Source: Saturnia japonica (lineage: Eukaryota > Arthropoda > Insecta > Lepidoptera > Saturniidae). From it: 64,000 nt of DNA. The stretch is taken from assembly GCA_033032175.1 (NCBI GenBank), contig CM065322.1:2852001-2916000 (forward strand), read 5' to 3'. Positions 53,407-64,000 of the stretch are shown one piece after another. Numbering within the stretch: position 1 is the stretch's first letter; the number at the start of each line of letters is the position of its first letter. Below the pieces are notes generated by a model. The model searched no databases, had not been told where the DNA came from, and worked only from the letters and a program-made list of their open reading frames with translations. The position numbers and the translations under genes were made by a program.

Positions 53407-53580
53407 ATAATATTTTTCTTAAATATTATATAGTCTATGTTACTCGCACAATTAAGGTGAATCTAACAACACCTCGTATGCAAAAATCCATCAAGCCGTT
53501 TAGGCTACAGATCATGCCAAATAAATAGACATACATAGATACATACTTTTTAAAAATAATCCTTTTTCGCAGTCGGGTAA
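53407..53580 (+). repeat. Dispersed repeat F, right half
   Basis: TTATATAGTCTATGTTACTC, CACAATTAAGGTGAATC, TTTAGGCTACAGA and CGCAGTCGGGTAATA continue the copy split by the BEL insertion and match 17640-17795. Confidence 0.65.
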
Positions 53581-53584
53581 TAAA

Positions 53585-53720
53585 ACAAATATGAACAAAA
53601 ATATAAAAAAAATAAAAATAAAAAATAAAATAAAAAAAAAAGTATAATAATACTTAATAATAAAATAAAATAAATTTAAATATAAAAACACAAAAGACAT
53701 ATATACAAATATATAAATAC
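53585..53720 (+). repeat. A-rich low-complexity tract
   Basis: AAAAATAAAAT-type repeats form a 130-bp A-rich run. Its minus-strand hydrophobic frame is a composition artefact. It may be the decayed A-tail of repeat F. Confidence 0.7.
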
Positions 53721-53904
53721 TTACATATGTACAAATACAAATTTTAATCACTCTGTCTCTTGCTTATTAAACAAATATCGGTGCAGTTGTGATTATTTTA
53801 GCATCTTGAAGGTAACACGGTATCACATTCCATATATATATACATCCGTATAGCAGCTATTGTAAAGGAGTTTGAATAGAGTGCTGATTTATGCTCAGCG
53901 GTCA

Positions 53905-54145
53905 ACGTTAGCCTAGTGATCTTAAGCGCAACTGCTGTGAGCGAGGTCCTGGGTTCGAATCCCAGGTCGAGCAGTGTTATTGGGTTTTTCTCAGTAGCAG
54001 CTCGGAGTTTGTTTTCGTGCCCGATTAATGGCAATAGGCTCGCCCCCTATTACATGGGACCTAAAACATATTCGGCGAACTGTGGGTGTACATTAGTACA
54101 CCTCTGCCTAACTCTTCGAGGAATACAGGTGTGATGGTATGTAAT
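53905..54145 (+). mobile_element. tRNA-derived SINE, family A, near full length
   Basis: A box TTAGCCTAGTGATC and B box GGGTTCGAATCCC are kept. The body lacks the TATGAAATT piece (TTTTTCTCAGTAGCAG) and ends GAATACAGGTGTGATGGTATG. Good agreement with 15972-16230. Confidence 0.87.
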
Positions 54146-56084
54146 GTATCATAAGGACCCTGTTGTAAGGAGAGTGAACATAGGAACATAAATCGTTCCT
54201 GGAGATATTGTGGAGATAGATAATATTGTACCAGTTTAGTTGCGAACGCAATTGAGAGATGTGATCAAAAGTTGAGAGTACCCAGATTTGGTAGATGATC
54301 GAGTTTATCCGCATAGTTTATGATCGGGAACACCGTCGAGTTGACTAGCGTCTCTTTCGTCGAAAATGGTAGTATTTTTTGAAATCTTTTGAGGATGCAA
54401 GACACCGAAAACCTAGTTAGTAAATTAGATAAATCTTGCGAATGTGCAGACCTAAGTTCTTGACATGAGGATGATATTCGAGTTAAATTGAGTTGTAAGT
54501 AACTTATAGTTTTAATATTTAACCGGCTTAAAGCGGCTCTACGCCTAACAATTATGATTCAGTTTTTTTTTGGGTGAAATACTTATAAAATTGAGGTTTT
54601 CGTGGAAAATTGTCTAAAAGATTTCTGGATTGACTGGTCCAGGTGGTCTGGTGTGACTGAATCTAAACCTGACTTAGATAAAGAAAAAATAATGAAAATC
54701 AGCATTTCAAAAAATGATGACGTGTCTACTCAGCTACAAATAGATTAAAAAAAATCGTGTGTGAAAAATTTTTTTTCTTCTTTTGTAGTTGAAAATGAAA
54801 TTAAAAAATAACGATTTGCAACAAATCTTACAAATTACTTCAAATATTTTAGGATGGTGTCTACAAAACTTTTGTTAAAAGCTACGAATCTTTAAATCCA
54901 CTGTAGAGAGATCTTTGTCCACGTGCGGACAATGTTTGCCCGAGGCGACGCTTTCAAATTAACGCAATAAAATTAAAGCATAATATATGACCTTATAAAT
55001 TATATGTGACTTTATTCAGATACGATTTAATGCACTGACCATGTTATTAAGACTGTGGTCTGCGGTCACACTTATGTTAACTGTATTATTTTAGTACGTC
55101 TTAGGGGATGTTTAAGCCTTATATGATAATATTTAAAATTACTTCGATAAATTCAGTTATAATTTAAGATAATTAACTATCACTGGTTTTTTAATGAAAA
55201 AATTGAATCTAAATTAAGGAAAAGCTGCATTTTTTATACAAACCATAGCTATGACTTTCCAAATAAATTTATATCTTATATATGAAAATCTTGTGTGCAT
55301 CTATTAGTGTTTGAGCGATTAATAATACCACTATGTGTTTTTTTATCCAGACGATGGTTCATAGCTATGTTAGGATCCGATAGGTGGTGCTGTGATCGAG
55401 TGAAACGGCAAAGCTAGTAGGTACCTATATAAAAATGGATTTAGGTTTAAACTTGACATTAATAAACTCCAACACAGTTTGACCAGTCACCATGGAAGTT
55501 GGTAGATCTGTTTTTTCGCGGAGAAGGTTCTGTTATATCTCTGATCGCTATCGGTCGAGTTATAGCAACTACCTACCAAAAGACAGATTAAAGTACACGG
55601 GTCCAGCTAAATAAAATACATAAAAAACCGAGGCAGTCATAAGGACTGCCAGCAGAAGTAAAAATACAATTTTCAATTTTTAAATCAATTATAGTCTAAA
55701 TTATTGCAGAGCATATCGGTGACGCGAAGTAACAAGACTTTACCTATACAAAAAGTCAAACACGCAAATGATACAGTCGAGTATATACAATGTATTAAGT
55801 GTATACATATTTTATAAATAGGCCGCTATACTACGTGTCGCTAGTATGACGCAAGCGCAATATGTCACGAGCATGTTGAGGTCATCTGTGATGCGAAAGT
55901 AACATGAACCCATAAGTTTTTCCCCTACTAAAAATCGCTCAACGCGGTTAAAAACAACAAAATTCTATTCAATATAAAAAAAAATTAAAGGAATGTATTG
56001 CGCAAGATATTTATTTATTCTAAATTACCCTTTCTCACGTTTTAATTTACGCTACATGGTTCTAAAAAATATTAAAATACTGAA
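54146..56084. other. Non-coding stretch with decayed repeats
   Basis: A possible Helitron-like 3' end (GAGTGAAACGGCAAAGCTAG|T) ends at 55417. A pair of related words (GACGCGAAGTAACA at 55720, GATGCGAAAGTAACATG at 55890) suggests an old local duplication. No gene supported. Confidence 0.4.
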
Positions 56085-56345
56085 AAAAACCTGTTAAAAA
56101 AAATTCCCAGCAAACCCTTTCATTGATACCCATATCATGGGGGTGCGTAAAAAATAACTGGTGAGCCATCTTTGGGAGTCCGTCATATTAGACTTATAAT
56201 AACCTCACATAGCCAACCATGCATTGTCATCCAAACTAAACGTGTATGCAAATTTTCAGCTCAATCGGTTGGGGATAACTGTTTTAAAATTCACTTGCAA
56301 GATTTGAACCATAATAACAAAGCAAGTTAAATAAAAGCTTGTATA
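56085..56345 (+). repeat. Interspersed repeat tail, retroelement-like
   Basis: CCCATATCATGGGGGTGCG, GCAAATTTTCAGCTCAATCG, GGTTGGGGATAACTG and TTCACTTGCAAGATTTGAAC form a 3' tail I recognise from lepidopteran repeats. The name is uncertain. Confidence 0.5.
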
Positions 56346-57132
56346 ATCACGCAATAAAAAATTGTTACTTAGTTAATTATATAAAATCTTGTATGAGTTT
56401 TTCCAGTCATTGGGAACAGCACACTTGTGCCTAAATGTTTATATTAGCATATCATTATTTAGACAAAAATCACAAACATATGTCCTTGTACACAGCAATT
56501 GAATAATAAGTAGGTAGGTAATTTTTTAGTCATGCTAACATGTTCATATTCAGTTACCTACAATATGAGTGAATACATTTTTACTTTAGTATTAATTTTC
56601 GTATATCAATAAAAAGTATATGGAATCTAGTAAAGACCAAATTTTAAATGTAAAGTGATGTATAATATCATATAAAAATGTATGAGTTAATTTAGAAAAA
56701 TAAATCATAATTGTTTATATTGTTTAGTGTCTTTTAAAACCAATAATATAAAAAAAAAAAACATTTAAAAAATATATTAATTATAAAATAAACAAAATAC
56801 AATGCTGTAATTATGATTAGTTTTCGTCTAATAGCAAAATCGCAGATCAATAGATAAGTAAGAATTGATAGAAAATGTAATACATGACATTAAAAAAATA
56901 TTTGCTGATCTATTAATTGTATTATGAGTTCTATTTAATATTAATTATTTATTTACTTACGATGGTTTTTTAAAATAATTATAACATATGCAATACAACA
57001 GTAGAAAACAAATATTGATTCGTATTTACAATAGAAACACAAAGAAATAGTATTTTAAATTCAAACTTAAAAAATGTATAACACTATATGAATTTACTGT
57101 TTTTCGATTAACAAAATACAGTAATCCTAAAT
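56346..57132. other. Very AT-rich non-coding stretch
   Basis: Nothing recognised. Confidence 0.45.
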
Positions 57133-57287
57133 AATATTATAAATGTGAAAGTGACTTTCTTTGTTTGTTTAATCACACAAAAACGGCTGAACAAATCTGG
57201 TTGAAATTTGGAATTTACATCGCTTATAACCCGGATTAAAACAGTTTTCTTTTGTTCATGCGAGCGGAGCCGCTGACACATCTAGAT
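57133..57287 (+). mobile_element. Short Helitron-like or SINE-like repeat
   Basis: AATATTATAAATGTGAAAG, TTTGTTTGTTTAATCACA, AAACGGCTGAACAAATC and the end GAGCGGAGCCGCTGACACAT then CTAG. The start and end words fit the Helitron-like families above, but the base after CTAG is A. Confidence 0.5.
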
Positions 57288-57545
57288 CTAGACCTAAATA
57301 AATATAATGTACTTATTACGAGGATTTTTTAATATTAATGTACAGTGTGAATTAAACAATGTATTTCTGGAAATAAAGTATGTAAACAATATCACATTGT
57401 GTACAACAATAAAATTAATTATTATAATTTTATTCACCTCTGGATCTAAATAATGTATCTGTAACAACGATCGACTCACGCGCACTCGTAACGAACCAAC
57501 AAACAAATGTTGCATTTCTATTGATATATGGACACATCATCTGTT

Positions 57546-58150
57546 ACAGTGGTTCTCAAACTTTATAAAATTGGTCCCTTTTAAAAGCTGTCAAAAGAAA
57601 AAATCAACGCTAAACAATAACACACTACGAGGTGTCAAAATTTGTAATGACAGAAGAATTTTCTTTAGCTACTAAAAGCGTTTCGGAATCAATCACTGTG
57701 TATTTGGATATATACCGACATATCCGAAATCCGAATCCGGATAAATATTTAAGATATCCGAATTGATGCAGTTGGCTTGCAGGATGAGGGATGACAGCGC
57801 TTCTTTGGCGATAACTTGCCGATTTCTCAGTGGTGATTGTTGTTAATACCCAAATACAGTGCTGTCAATTGTGTAACTATAAAACAACTTTATTCTAAGT
57901 ATTTTAGCTATTAACGAAATTGAAATTTTGAGTTATGTACATGAAAAATAATTCCTATAAATGTGTAAATTGGAAAATGGAATTATATATTCATATACAT
58001 TCAAACCAAAAATTCGCAACTTTCTATGTATTTAAATTAAATAATCAAGGCGTTCTGAAGGTAGCAATTACTCATTTTATTTTTAAAACATGTAATACAT
58101 GAAATCAAGTTGGGACTTTTGGTGCATAAAACAGTTGAGAACCATTAACT
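57546..58150. mobile_element. Possible decayed hAT element
   Basis: The left end CAGTGGTTCTCAAACTTT is a typical hAT (Charlie-like) terminus. The best right partner is ACAGTTGAGAACCATTAA near 58131-58148. No 8-bp target duplication is visible, so the right boundary is uncertain. Confidence 0.42.
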
Positions 58151-58527
58151 CAATGCGTTTTTTACAGCTAATTTGTTATTTTATAGCGGCCATAAAATCA
58201 GGTGTTACTTCACAGCAGTTAATTAGTTTTATTATTGATTATATCCTTTTATTTTATTGTATAACTATTTTACATTTTGTCATTTATTGCTGTTTATAAT
58301 TTAGGTGAATAATTTATAATTTTAATATAATTTCTATAAAATCACCAAGGTACATAAAATAGAAACCAGTTAGTAAGATAAATTTACTATTTTAGGGATT
58401 TCTTAGCCAGTTTAAAATAATAACAGCTCAATAGTAGCGTATTCGGATATCGCGTTGATCAACGTAGGTTTAGATCATTTCATGAACATGAGATTTTGTT
58501 GAAGAAAAACGTTATAAACTTCTAACA
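58151..58527. other. AT-rich non-coding stretch
   Basis: Nothing recognised. Confidence 0.4.
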
Positions 58528-58650
58528 TGGCGGTAGAGCACTTTCTAAATATGAACCTTGCCAGTTAGGTACTACTCTTAAGTTGAAAATTTTTCAACTT
58601 AAACCTACAAGTATATTCCAGCATCAGCACTTGTCTCTAGGCTCTAGGTT
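58528..58650 (+). repeat. Third SINE family, body fragment
   Basis: CATGGCGGTAGAGC, AGTTAGGTACTACTC, CTTAAGTTGAAAATTTTTCA and ATATTCCAGCATCAGCACTTG align with 46783-46880. Confidence 0.55.
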
Positions 58651-59640
58651 TAGTTAAAATCTACCCAAGTTAGCCCTTAACATCAGGAAAGATTGTAATC
58701 GGAATACTGAGGCATATAAAGTATATAAAAAATGTGTACACACATACTTATGTGTAAAGAAGACATACTTCTTTTTTGTAACAAAACAAAAATAACTCAA
58801 AATTTTTATCCTGCGTTTTAGCAAGTGCAGGAAAACATTGGCGTAGTGTTGTATTACGATCTCAAGAAGAAGGCACAGTGTAGAGAGACCTGGAGATTGC
58901 TTCATCGACAAGAGCACCACTGGTCTTAAATTTTATGATGAAATAAACATTCAAATGATTATGTCGCACTTCCGTCACATAATGAGTGAGCAGCTCACAA
59001 TTTTAACCTCTACTAAATTTGACAAAAGAAGTACAACTTCAAAAAACGAAAAACGTCTGTCCCATGTCGCCAACAATTTTAATATTATTAATATTATTTT
59101 AATATTACACAGGTCTAAAGCTTGCTGGTACATTCGGTTGGGCTTTTTGTGATCTCATGTGATTTCGGAGCATTATAAACACAATATCAGCCTATTTGAG
59201 CTTACAATTACGCGAAAGCCACACCACGGAACGTGCCAGGATTTTCATAAGGTGACTTTTTATTTCATATTTTATCGCTTCGTTCCCCTTGCGTGTTAAG
59301 GGTACCTACAATTTATGTTTACGAAACTGCGTCGAAATTTCAACGATAATATTTGTGAAGATGTCATTAGAATTCCGCTATCGATGGTGCTTAGCACGCA
59401 TGGAGGACCTGACCGATGGAGTATACGATGTCTAAAATTGTACTTGATAAAATGTTGGTAGGTGAAAAGTTGGGTTGCGTCGTGATTCAATGGTTCAAAA
59501 TCGCGTTGAACAATAGACATTTTTGTCACTAACAAATATCGAATTGTGTTTAGATATAGTTGACGATAATTGGATGAATCCAGTGACAGTTTAAAATAAA
59601 AATTTCATGGCAACTCACCAGTTTTTTATACTATTATCCA
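58651..59640. other. Non-coding stretch
   Basis: No gene or element recognised. Confidence 0.4.
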
Positions 59641-59808
59641 TAGAGGCCCTGGCGCCTCAGACGGCTTTTACAGCTTCACCGTGGCTTGGGAGCGAGCGTT
59701 TAAGAAACTCAGTCACAAAAGCGTGGCACCATGTTCAAGGGTGCCGGTCGTGGCAAACTGGCTAATTTCTCTATCCGTAGTAATTCGAGATAACCAACTA
59801 TACATATC
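59641..59808 (-). mobile_element. Retroposon family B, old copy
   Basis: The minus strand reads GGTTATCTCGAATTACTACG, GCCACGACCGGCACCCTTG and CCACGGTGAAGCTGTAAAAG, then breaks off in GGCGCCAGGGCCTCTA without poly-A. More diverged than the other members. Confidence 0.65.
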
Positions 59809-59821
59809 GACGGTTAAATGT

Positions 59822-61540
59822 TAATAGGGCATAAGCGACACTTTGGTTGAAAATGAGTTATGAATCCCATCCTACTTAAAATTTTTCGCTCTTTCGAATG
59901 CGCTCACCCCCGTGGCTCTACGACGACTTTTTTGTCGCTTATGCCCAAGCCAAAAACTGCTATTTCAAAGTGTAATTTCATTCAACCAACCAAATATTAG
60001 GCCTTTTCTATTCTAAAGGCGCTTATACCCCTGTAAAAATGGCACAACTTTAGGTTTATAGTCGGTAATATATTTTTACTTTTTACCTGCGTAGAGATTC
60101 CAGGCGTTTACGGCTCCTTACCATTAGTACCTGTATTGAAAGCTGGAACTAATGCTTTTTTACCTTTGTCATCAAAAACATTAAGCGTCAGTTATATCCT
60201 ACTACCATTTACAAATTTACAATATAATTGTCACTTATACGCAATTACTAAAATGTTATTTGATATTGATATGTCGATTATACCCCATTACTATTTACTA
60301 TTTTAATAGAACTCTGTCGCATAAGCCGTATTACTTTACAATGATCATTTATTAATTGGCACTTACGTCAATTTGGTTTCACTTTGTTGTACTGAAATGG
60401 CTATTTAGCGAGTCGCTTATCTCAAAATCAGTCGGTCGTGTGCAGTGAAATCGAGAGTGCACGATGGACATTTAAACGTAAAATTTTTGCTGCGGTGGAA
60501 TAACGGAAGAAAGAAGATTAAGCCTTTCAGAACAGAGAAGAAAGGATTGGATCGTCAGCCTAACTCAGAAAACTAATATCAATAGAAAGAGGAGTAAAGA
60601 TTCAGAAAAACGCACCACAACGTACAAGTACAACATTACACATGGTGAAGCTCATCGACAAGTATGTCTGCAATTCTTGTGTAGAACGATTGATGTGTCA
60701 CACAAATACATTTATTATACAGTTTCGACTGCCGATGAGTTTGGTAGTGCCAAAGAATCTGAAAGGGGTAAAAGTTTTTCTCCCAACAATACCAGCAACG
60801 ATGAAATTACAGCGGTTGAATACTACATAAAATATTTACCGGCGGTTCCTTCTCATTATTGTAGAAAGGATAGTACTCGAACATACCTTCCAGCGGAATA
60901 TAAAAACTTGGCCAATTTATATAGAAAGTATAGAGAACACCGTACATTTCAAGGACTGGCGTTTGTTTCGGAAAACATATTCCGAAAAGTTTTCAACGAA
61001 AAGTTTAATATAGCATTCCATATACCTAAAAAAAACAAATGCTTGAAATGTTGTCAGTACGAAAATAAAACTGATCCTACACCCGAAGAACGACGAGCTC
61101 ACGAAGCACACATTATTGAGAAAAACCTTTTATATTGTTTTTTTTTTTTATAAATTGTGAAAGAACATAATTTTGTTTTCATTTCATTTCATTGATTTCA
61201 TGAAGTTACTAAAGTTTTATTTTAAAGAAGAATCATGTTGGTTGTGATTCTATTATTTTTAAGACGTGACGTTTAATTCTCGTTACCAATTGCCCATATA
61301 ATGTTGTATGTTGGATGTTCTCGTTATCCTCTGATTATAGAAATCTTGATCTGCGGAAGTACCACGTTACCTATTTTTTCAACCAACTTACAGTGTCGGT
61401 AATGTCTAACATCGTCATGATTTTTTTGCTAAGCACTGTTTCTTATGCTTCATTATGTTTTGGCATAATTATCTGAATTGTCACTAATACTTCTTTACCC
61501 ATTTACGTTATTCTACAGTGATGTCACTTATGCCCTATTA
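59822..61540 (+). mobile_element. Unclassified TIR DNA transposon, about 1.7 kb
   Basis: The ends TAATAGGGCATAAGCGACA (59822-59840) and, read inward from the right, TAATAGGGCATAAGTGACA (61522-61540) match at 18 of 19. If the target is TTAA, the left flank is TTAA and the right TTAC. Degenerate copies of the end motif recur inside: TCGCTTATGCCCAAG (59937), GCGCTTATACCCCTG (60018), GATTATACCCCATTAC (60276), GCATAAGCCGTATTAC (60318) and GTCGCTTATCTC (60411). A partial plus-strand ORF lies between. Superfamilies with TTAA-like targets (piggyBac, Kolobok, Sola3) are candidates, but I cannot decide. Confidence 0.75.
60482..61153 (+). pseudogene. Partial protein of the unclassified TIR transposon
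   Basis: One frame is open for about 220 codons from a TAA at 60479 to the stop at 61151. It reads LSEQRRKDWIVSLTQK, YKYNITHGEAHRQVCLQFL, AVPSHYCRKDSTRTYLP, LYRKYREHRTF, FRKVFNEKFNIAFHIPKKNK and a CLKCCQY motif. I recognise the pattern (VCxxFxLxTLxIS ... HYCRKDSxRxYL ... FNxxFNLxFxxPKKDxCxxC) as a widespread insect transposon-type protein of unknown name. No ATG opens the frame upstream, so the start is missing or spliced. After KNLLYC it runs into a T-run, and the expected catalytic C-terminal half is absent. This copy is probably an internal-deletion derivative. Confidence 0.65.
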
Positions 61541-62589
61541 CCTCTTGGTATGAGAATATCAAATGTAGCTAATTCTTCTCTACTCTTGTTTTCTTTTCTG
61601 TGTAGATATAACTTATTCCGAATTACCTCATAAAGAGAACAAGACATATTGATCTAAGCTACAAAAAAGTACATAAAACAACGTCGAATCAAATAAATTA
61701 AAGTACCAATTAATGCTTTTATTTTTCTTGATTCTAGAGCTGTTTCCATTTTTACGATATGACAATAAATAAAAAAGTTATTTTCATTTTTCTGAAATTT
61801 CAAACTTTAAAGTGATCTCCTGAACAATTGAGGAAGGAAGAAACATGTACAATATGTGTTTAGTGATTTGTTCATTTTTGTCTAACTATTACAAAAAAAG
61901 AAGAAAAAGGTCCCTTACAGATTAAATATATATTTTTTTAATTTATTTATTTATTTGTAAAGTAATAATCTTATTTCTGAAAAATTGGCCCACAAAACCG
62001 TGTGATCGGTTTGACTGTGGTGAGTGTGAGTGTGAGTGTGGTGTGTGTGAGTTTATGTACCTACCTGTGTGGTGTGTGCACCAGTGAGGGGAGCAGTGCA
62101 TTTGTGTCTGTTGGTTGCTAATGAATGCAAGTTACCAGTTTTGCGTTGTATAGTATTGGTTGATGATGAAAAGGTTGAGGTATAATGTGAGCTGAGGATT
62201 CTAATGATATTCACGACAACAAACAAAAATTAAACCAAATATTGACTTTAAGCTTTAAAGTTACGCGGAGGCAACAAAAACTAGTTACACTTACACAATG
62301 TACAACAAATTAAATATATGTATATGTAAAATATAATTTTTCAAAATATTTAATTTTTTTCCATACCAAAATAACTATAAGGTGATTAAGAGGAGTTACG
62401 CTGTAAATCCGACCATGTGGCGTCGACAGTAGCAAACGATGGCTTATACATCAAAAATTAACTGAAGATGTTTTCAACAACATCTATTAGGACATGTTAC
62501 ATTTATTCCTTTGACAGTGATCATTTATTTAATGGTTAAACCATCCCTTTTGTGCAAGCAAACGGGTGATGTTATTTATAAACGTCTCG
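61541..62589. other. AT-rich non-coding stretch with a GT-rich repeat
   Basis: A GTGAGTGTGAGTGTG microsatellite spans about 62018-62055. Nothing else is recognised. Confidence 0.45.
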
Positions 62590-62880
62590 TTTAGCGCTTT
62601 TCCTGCGGCTTCGTTCGCGTCATAATTGAGTTATAATTGCTAAATACCAACTTTCAAGTATTTGTCTTCAAAAAAGTCGGATTTTCACATAAAATTTTAT
62701 CCCCTTTGCCATCACCATAAGGGTAGAATTTCCAAAAATCCCTCCTTAGTGCACACTAACAGTGTAAAAGAAACTGCAAACTGCATGCAAATTTTTACGG
62801 TCTTAACCCTGACAGTTTACGCTGGGCGTTGATATTTCAGTCAGTAATTGCATTATCCTTGTATATTAAATATGTTATAT
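62590..62880 (-). repeat. Decayed relative of the 9127-9568 element
   Basis: CTGCGGCTTCGTTCGCGTC, TTATCCCCTTTGCCATCACC, GGGTAGAATTTCCAAAAATC, TTTTTACGGTCTTAACCC and GGGCGTTGATATTTCAGTCA follow the same order as in 9127-9568. The Helitron ends are eroded. Confidence 0.5.
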
Positions 62881-63127
62881 CTATTGGTTCACATACTGAG
62901 AGCCGGCTTTGACTTCGCCTTATGGTCATAAAACTTCAGAAGATCTAGTGTCAAATACGTGCATAATTTTATATCTTCCGCGTTTTTTATTAGAAGTTCT
63001 AAAATTTCAAATACATACACACTAATAGAAGAATATTTTGCTTTTATGTTTTAATATGTATGTGATTTATAACAAGTTTCAGGAATTAACTTAGATAAGC
63101 TAGGTTTAGTAAATGACTGTCATAGCT
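62881..63127. other. AT-rich non-coding spacer
   Basis: Nothing recognised. Confidence 0.35.
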
Positions 63128-63450
63128 TTGATACTAGCAATGAACACATAGTTCATTCCGTATTTTATACTTACCTAATAAGACGAAAACTAGTTTTTTT
63201 TGGTAATTTTTTAGGGTATTATAAAGTGGATCATTACTTACATGGTATTCATGTGTGGAAATGACTCCCTATTTGTAGATAAATACCCTAAAATAATTAT
63301 TATAATTATTTACACAGTAAACAAATTATAGACCCCATCCAATACCCTGATTATTGCCGGTTGTTCTCCATAATTGGGATGTTTTACGTATCGGTAGTTG
63401 TGTTTTAAAGTTCATAAGTATCTTATCAGTGCCTAAATTGAAAAAAAAAT
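63128..63450 (+). pseudogene. LINE 3' end, decayed second copy
   Basis: CCGTATTTTATACTTA, GGTATTATAAAGTGGATC, ATTCATGTGTGGAAATGACT and TTGCCGGTTGTTCTCC align with 13110-13440: the C-terminal GYYRVEHY...VWK codons, the stop, and the 3' UTR with its GCCGGTTCTTCTCG word. No (CT)n run is present here. Confidence 0.65.
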
Positions 63451-63544
63451 TGTGCGTATCGGAACGCTCGACAGAAGTGATAACTTAAACCAATCAAAAC
63501 GAAAAAAAAAATCCAAACGAAAGAGAGAAAGAGAAGCTGGCGAG

Positions 63545-63605
63545 GATTCTAAACTAGGACTTCGGCCATAACAGTCACGCATACGACCGCTAAGCTACGA
63601 GCGTG
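63545..63605 (-). repeat. tRNA-like SINE head, family A, fragment
   Basis: The minus strand reads CGTAGCTTAGCGGTCGTATG (A box) then GTCCTAGTTTAGAATCC (decayed B box). The tRNA-like segment only, without the SINE body. Confidence 0.6.
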
Positions 63606-63739
63606 TTGTTGGAATTGACTGAAACTATACTACTATTAATAGCGCCGTAACGCGTTACGTTACAAAGCGGTTTACCCTCCCATAGGAAGTTATCACTTCA
63701 AAAAGTGTTTTGAATTTTGTTGTGGTTTGATTTGAACTG

Positions 63740-63880
63740 TATATAAAGCCCTAGAAACATGCTATGAATACATTGCGCCTTTCAGACAACCATTCAAGCG
63801 CTTTCATCGCTTCAATTTCGCATTCCATGAAGTTTTCATATATTAAAATATATAACAAGCACGAGCAGGTATAGTGCATT
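63740..63880 (+). promoter_or_regulatory. Possible core promoter and short first exon
   Basis: TATATAAA (63740-63747), an initiator-like TTCAGA (63781-63786) and an ATG (63826) opening a 14-codon frame (MKFSYIKIYNKHEQ) up to CAG|GTATAG, a possible donor. The TATA-to-initiator distance (about 40) is longer than usual. If real, the gene continues beyond the right edge of the window. Confidence 0.2.
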
Positions 63881-64000
63881 TTGGGTCATTAACTTTCACT
63901 ACTACAAAAAAGGTAAAGCAAAGCGTAAAACGTTTGGTCAATATTAATAATATCATGTTATCCTTTGTCTCACTAAGGAACTGACCAACATAATCTTTGA

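Noticed and set aside
53512..53751. 79-aa hydrophobic protein on the minus strand
   Set aside because: Encoded by a low-complexity A/T tract.

Overview
This window looks like gene-poor nuclear DNA from a moth or butterfly. It is AT-rich and non-coding, and it carries repeats I associate with Lepidoptera: tRNA-derived SINEs with intact A and B boxes, Helitron-like elements ending in CTAG, 3' tails of Jockey/CR1-type and RTE-type LINEs, mariner and Tigger relics, and a BEL/Pao retrotransposon. I found no convincing complete host gene, so this is probably intergenic DNA or a very large intron. The species call is inference.

Layout. 1-6 kb: a LINE tail with a 5' inversion, a Helitron-like element interrupted by a tiny poly-A retroposon, and a dead Tigger transposon (3867-5933) with TIRs and TA target sites. 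6-18 kb: LINE tails, tRNA-SINEs, a Helitron-like element with precise ends (9127-9568), a mariner 5' fragment (11193-11594), a degraded LINE reverse transcriptase (12673-13525) and a non-autonomous hAT (15120-15484). 19-20.2 kb: a MITE beside a 944-bp miniature LTR retrotransposon (19256-20199) that has two LTRs, a primer-binding site, a polypurine tract and a 4-bp target duplication. 21-29 kb: mostly anonymous AT-rich DNA with Helitron-like copies, hairpins and one possible untranslated exon. 29430-29905: a solo LTR of the same miniature family, split by three short poly-A retroposons, each with its own target duplication. 30-47 kb: more MITEs, SINEs (one with a MITE inside it), a 462-bp solo LTR whose empty site survives in a paralogous repeat, and two further possible coding or promoter signals. 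47589-53406: a BEL/Pao element with identical 153-bp LTRs and a 5-bp target duplication. 54-64 kb: decayed repeats plus an unclassified TIR transposon (59822-61540) that carries a partial ORF.

The window holds no pathway. Its genes are mobile-element genes: gag, protease, RT, RNase H and integrase of the BEL element, and transposase remnants of Tigger, mariner and the unclassified family. All show disabling lesions or truncation. The best-supported new observations are the miniature LTR family, the cluster of roughly 75-bp structured retroposons, and the 59.8-61.5 kb transposon with repeated subterminal motifs.
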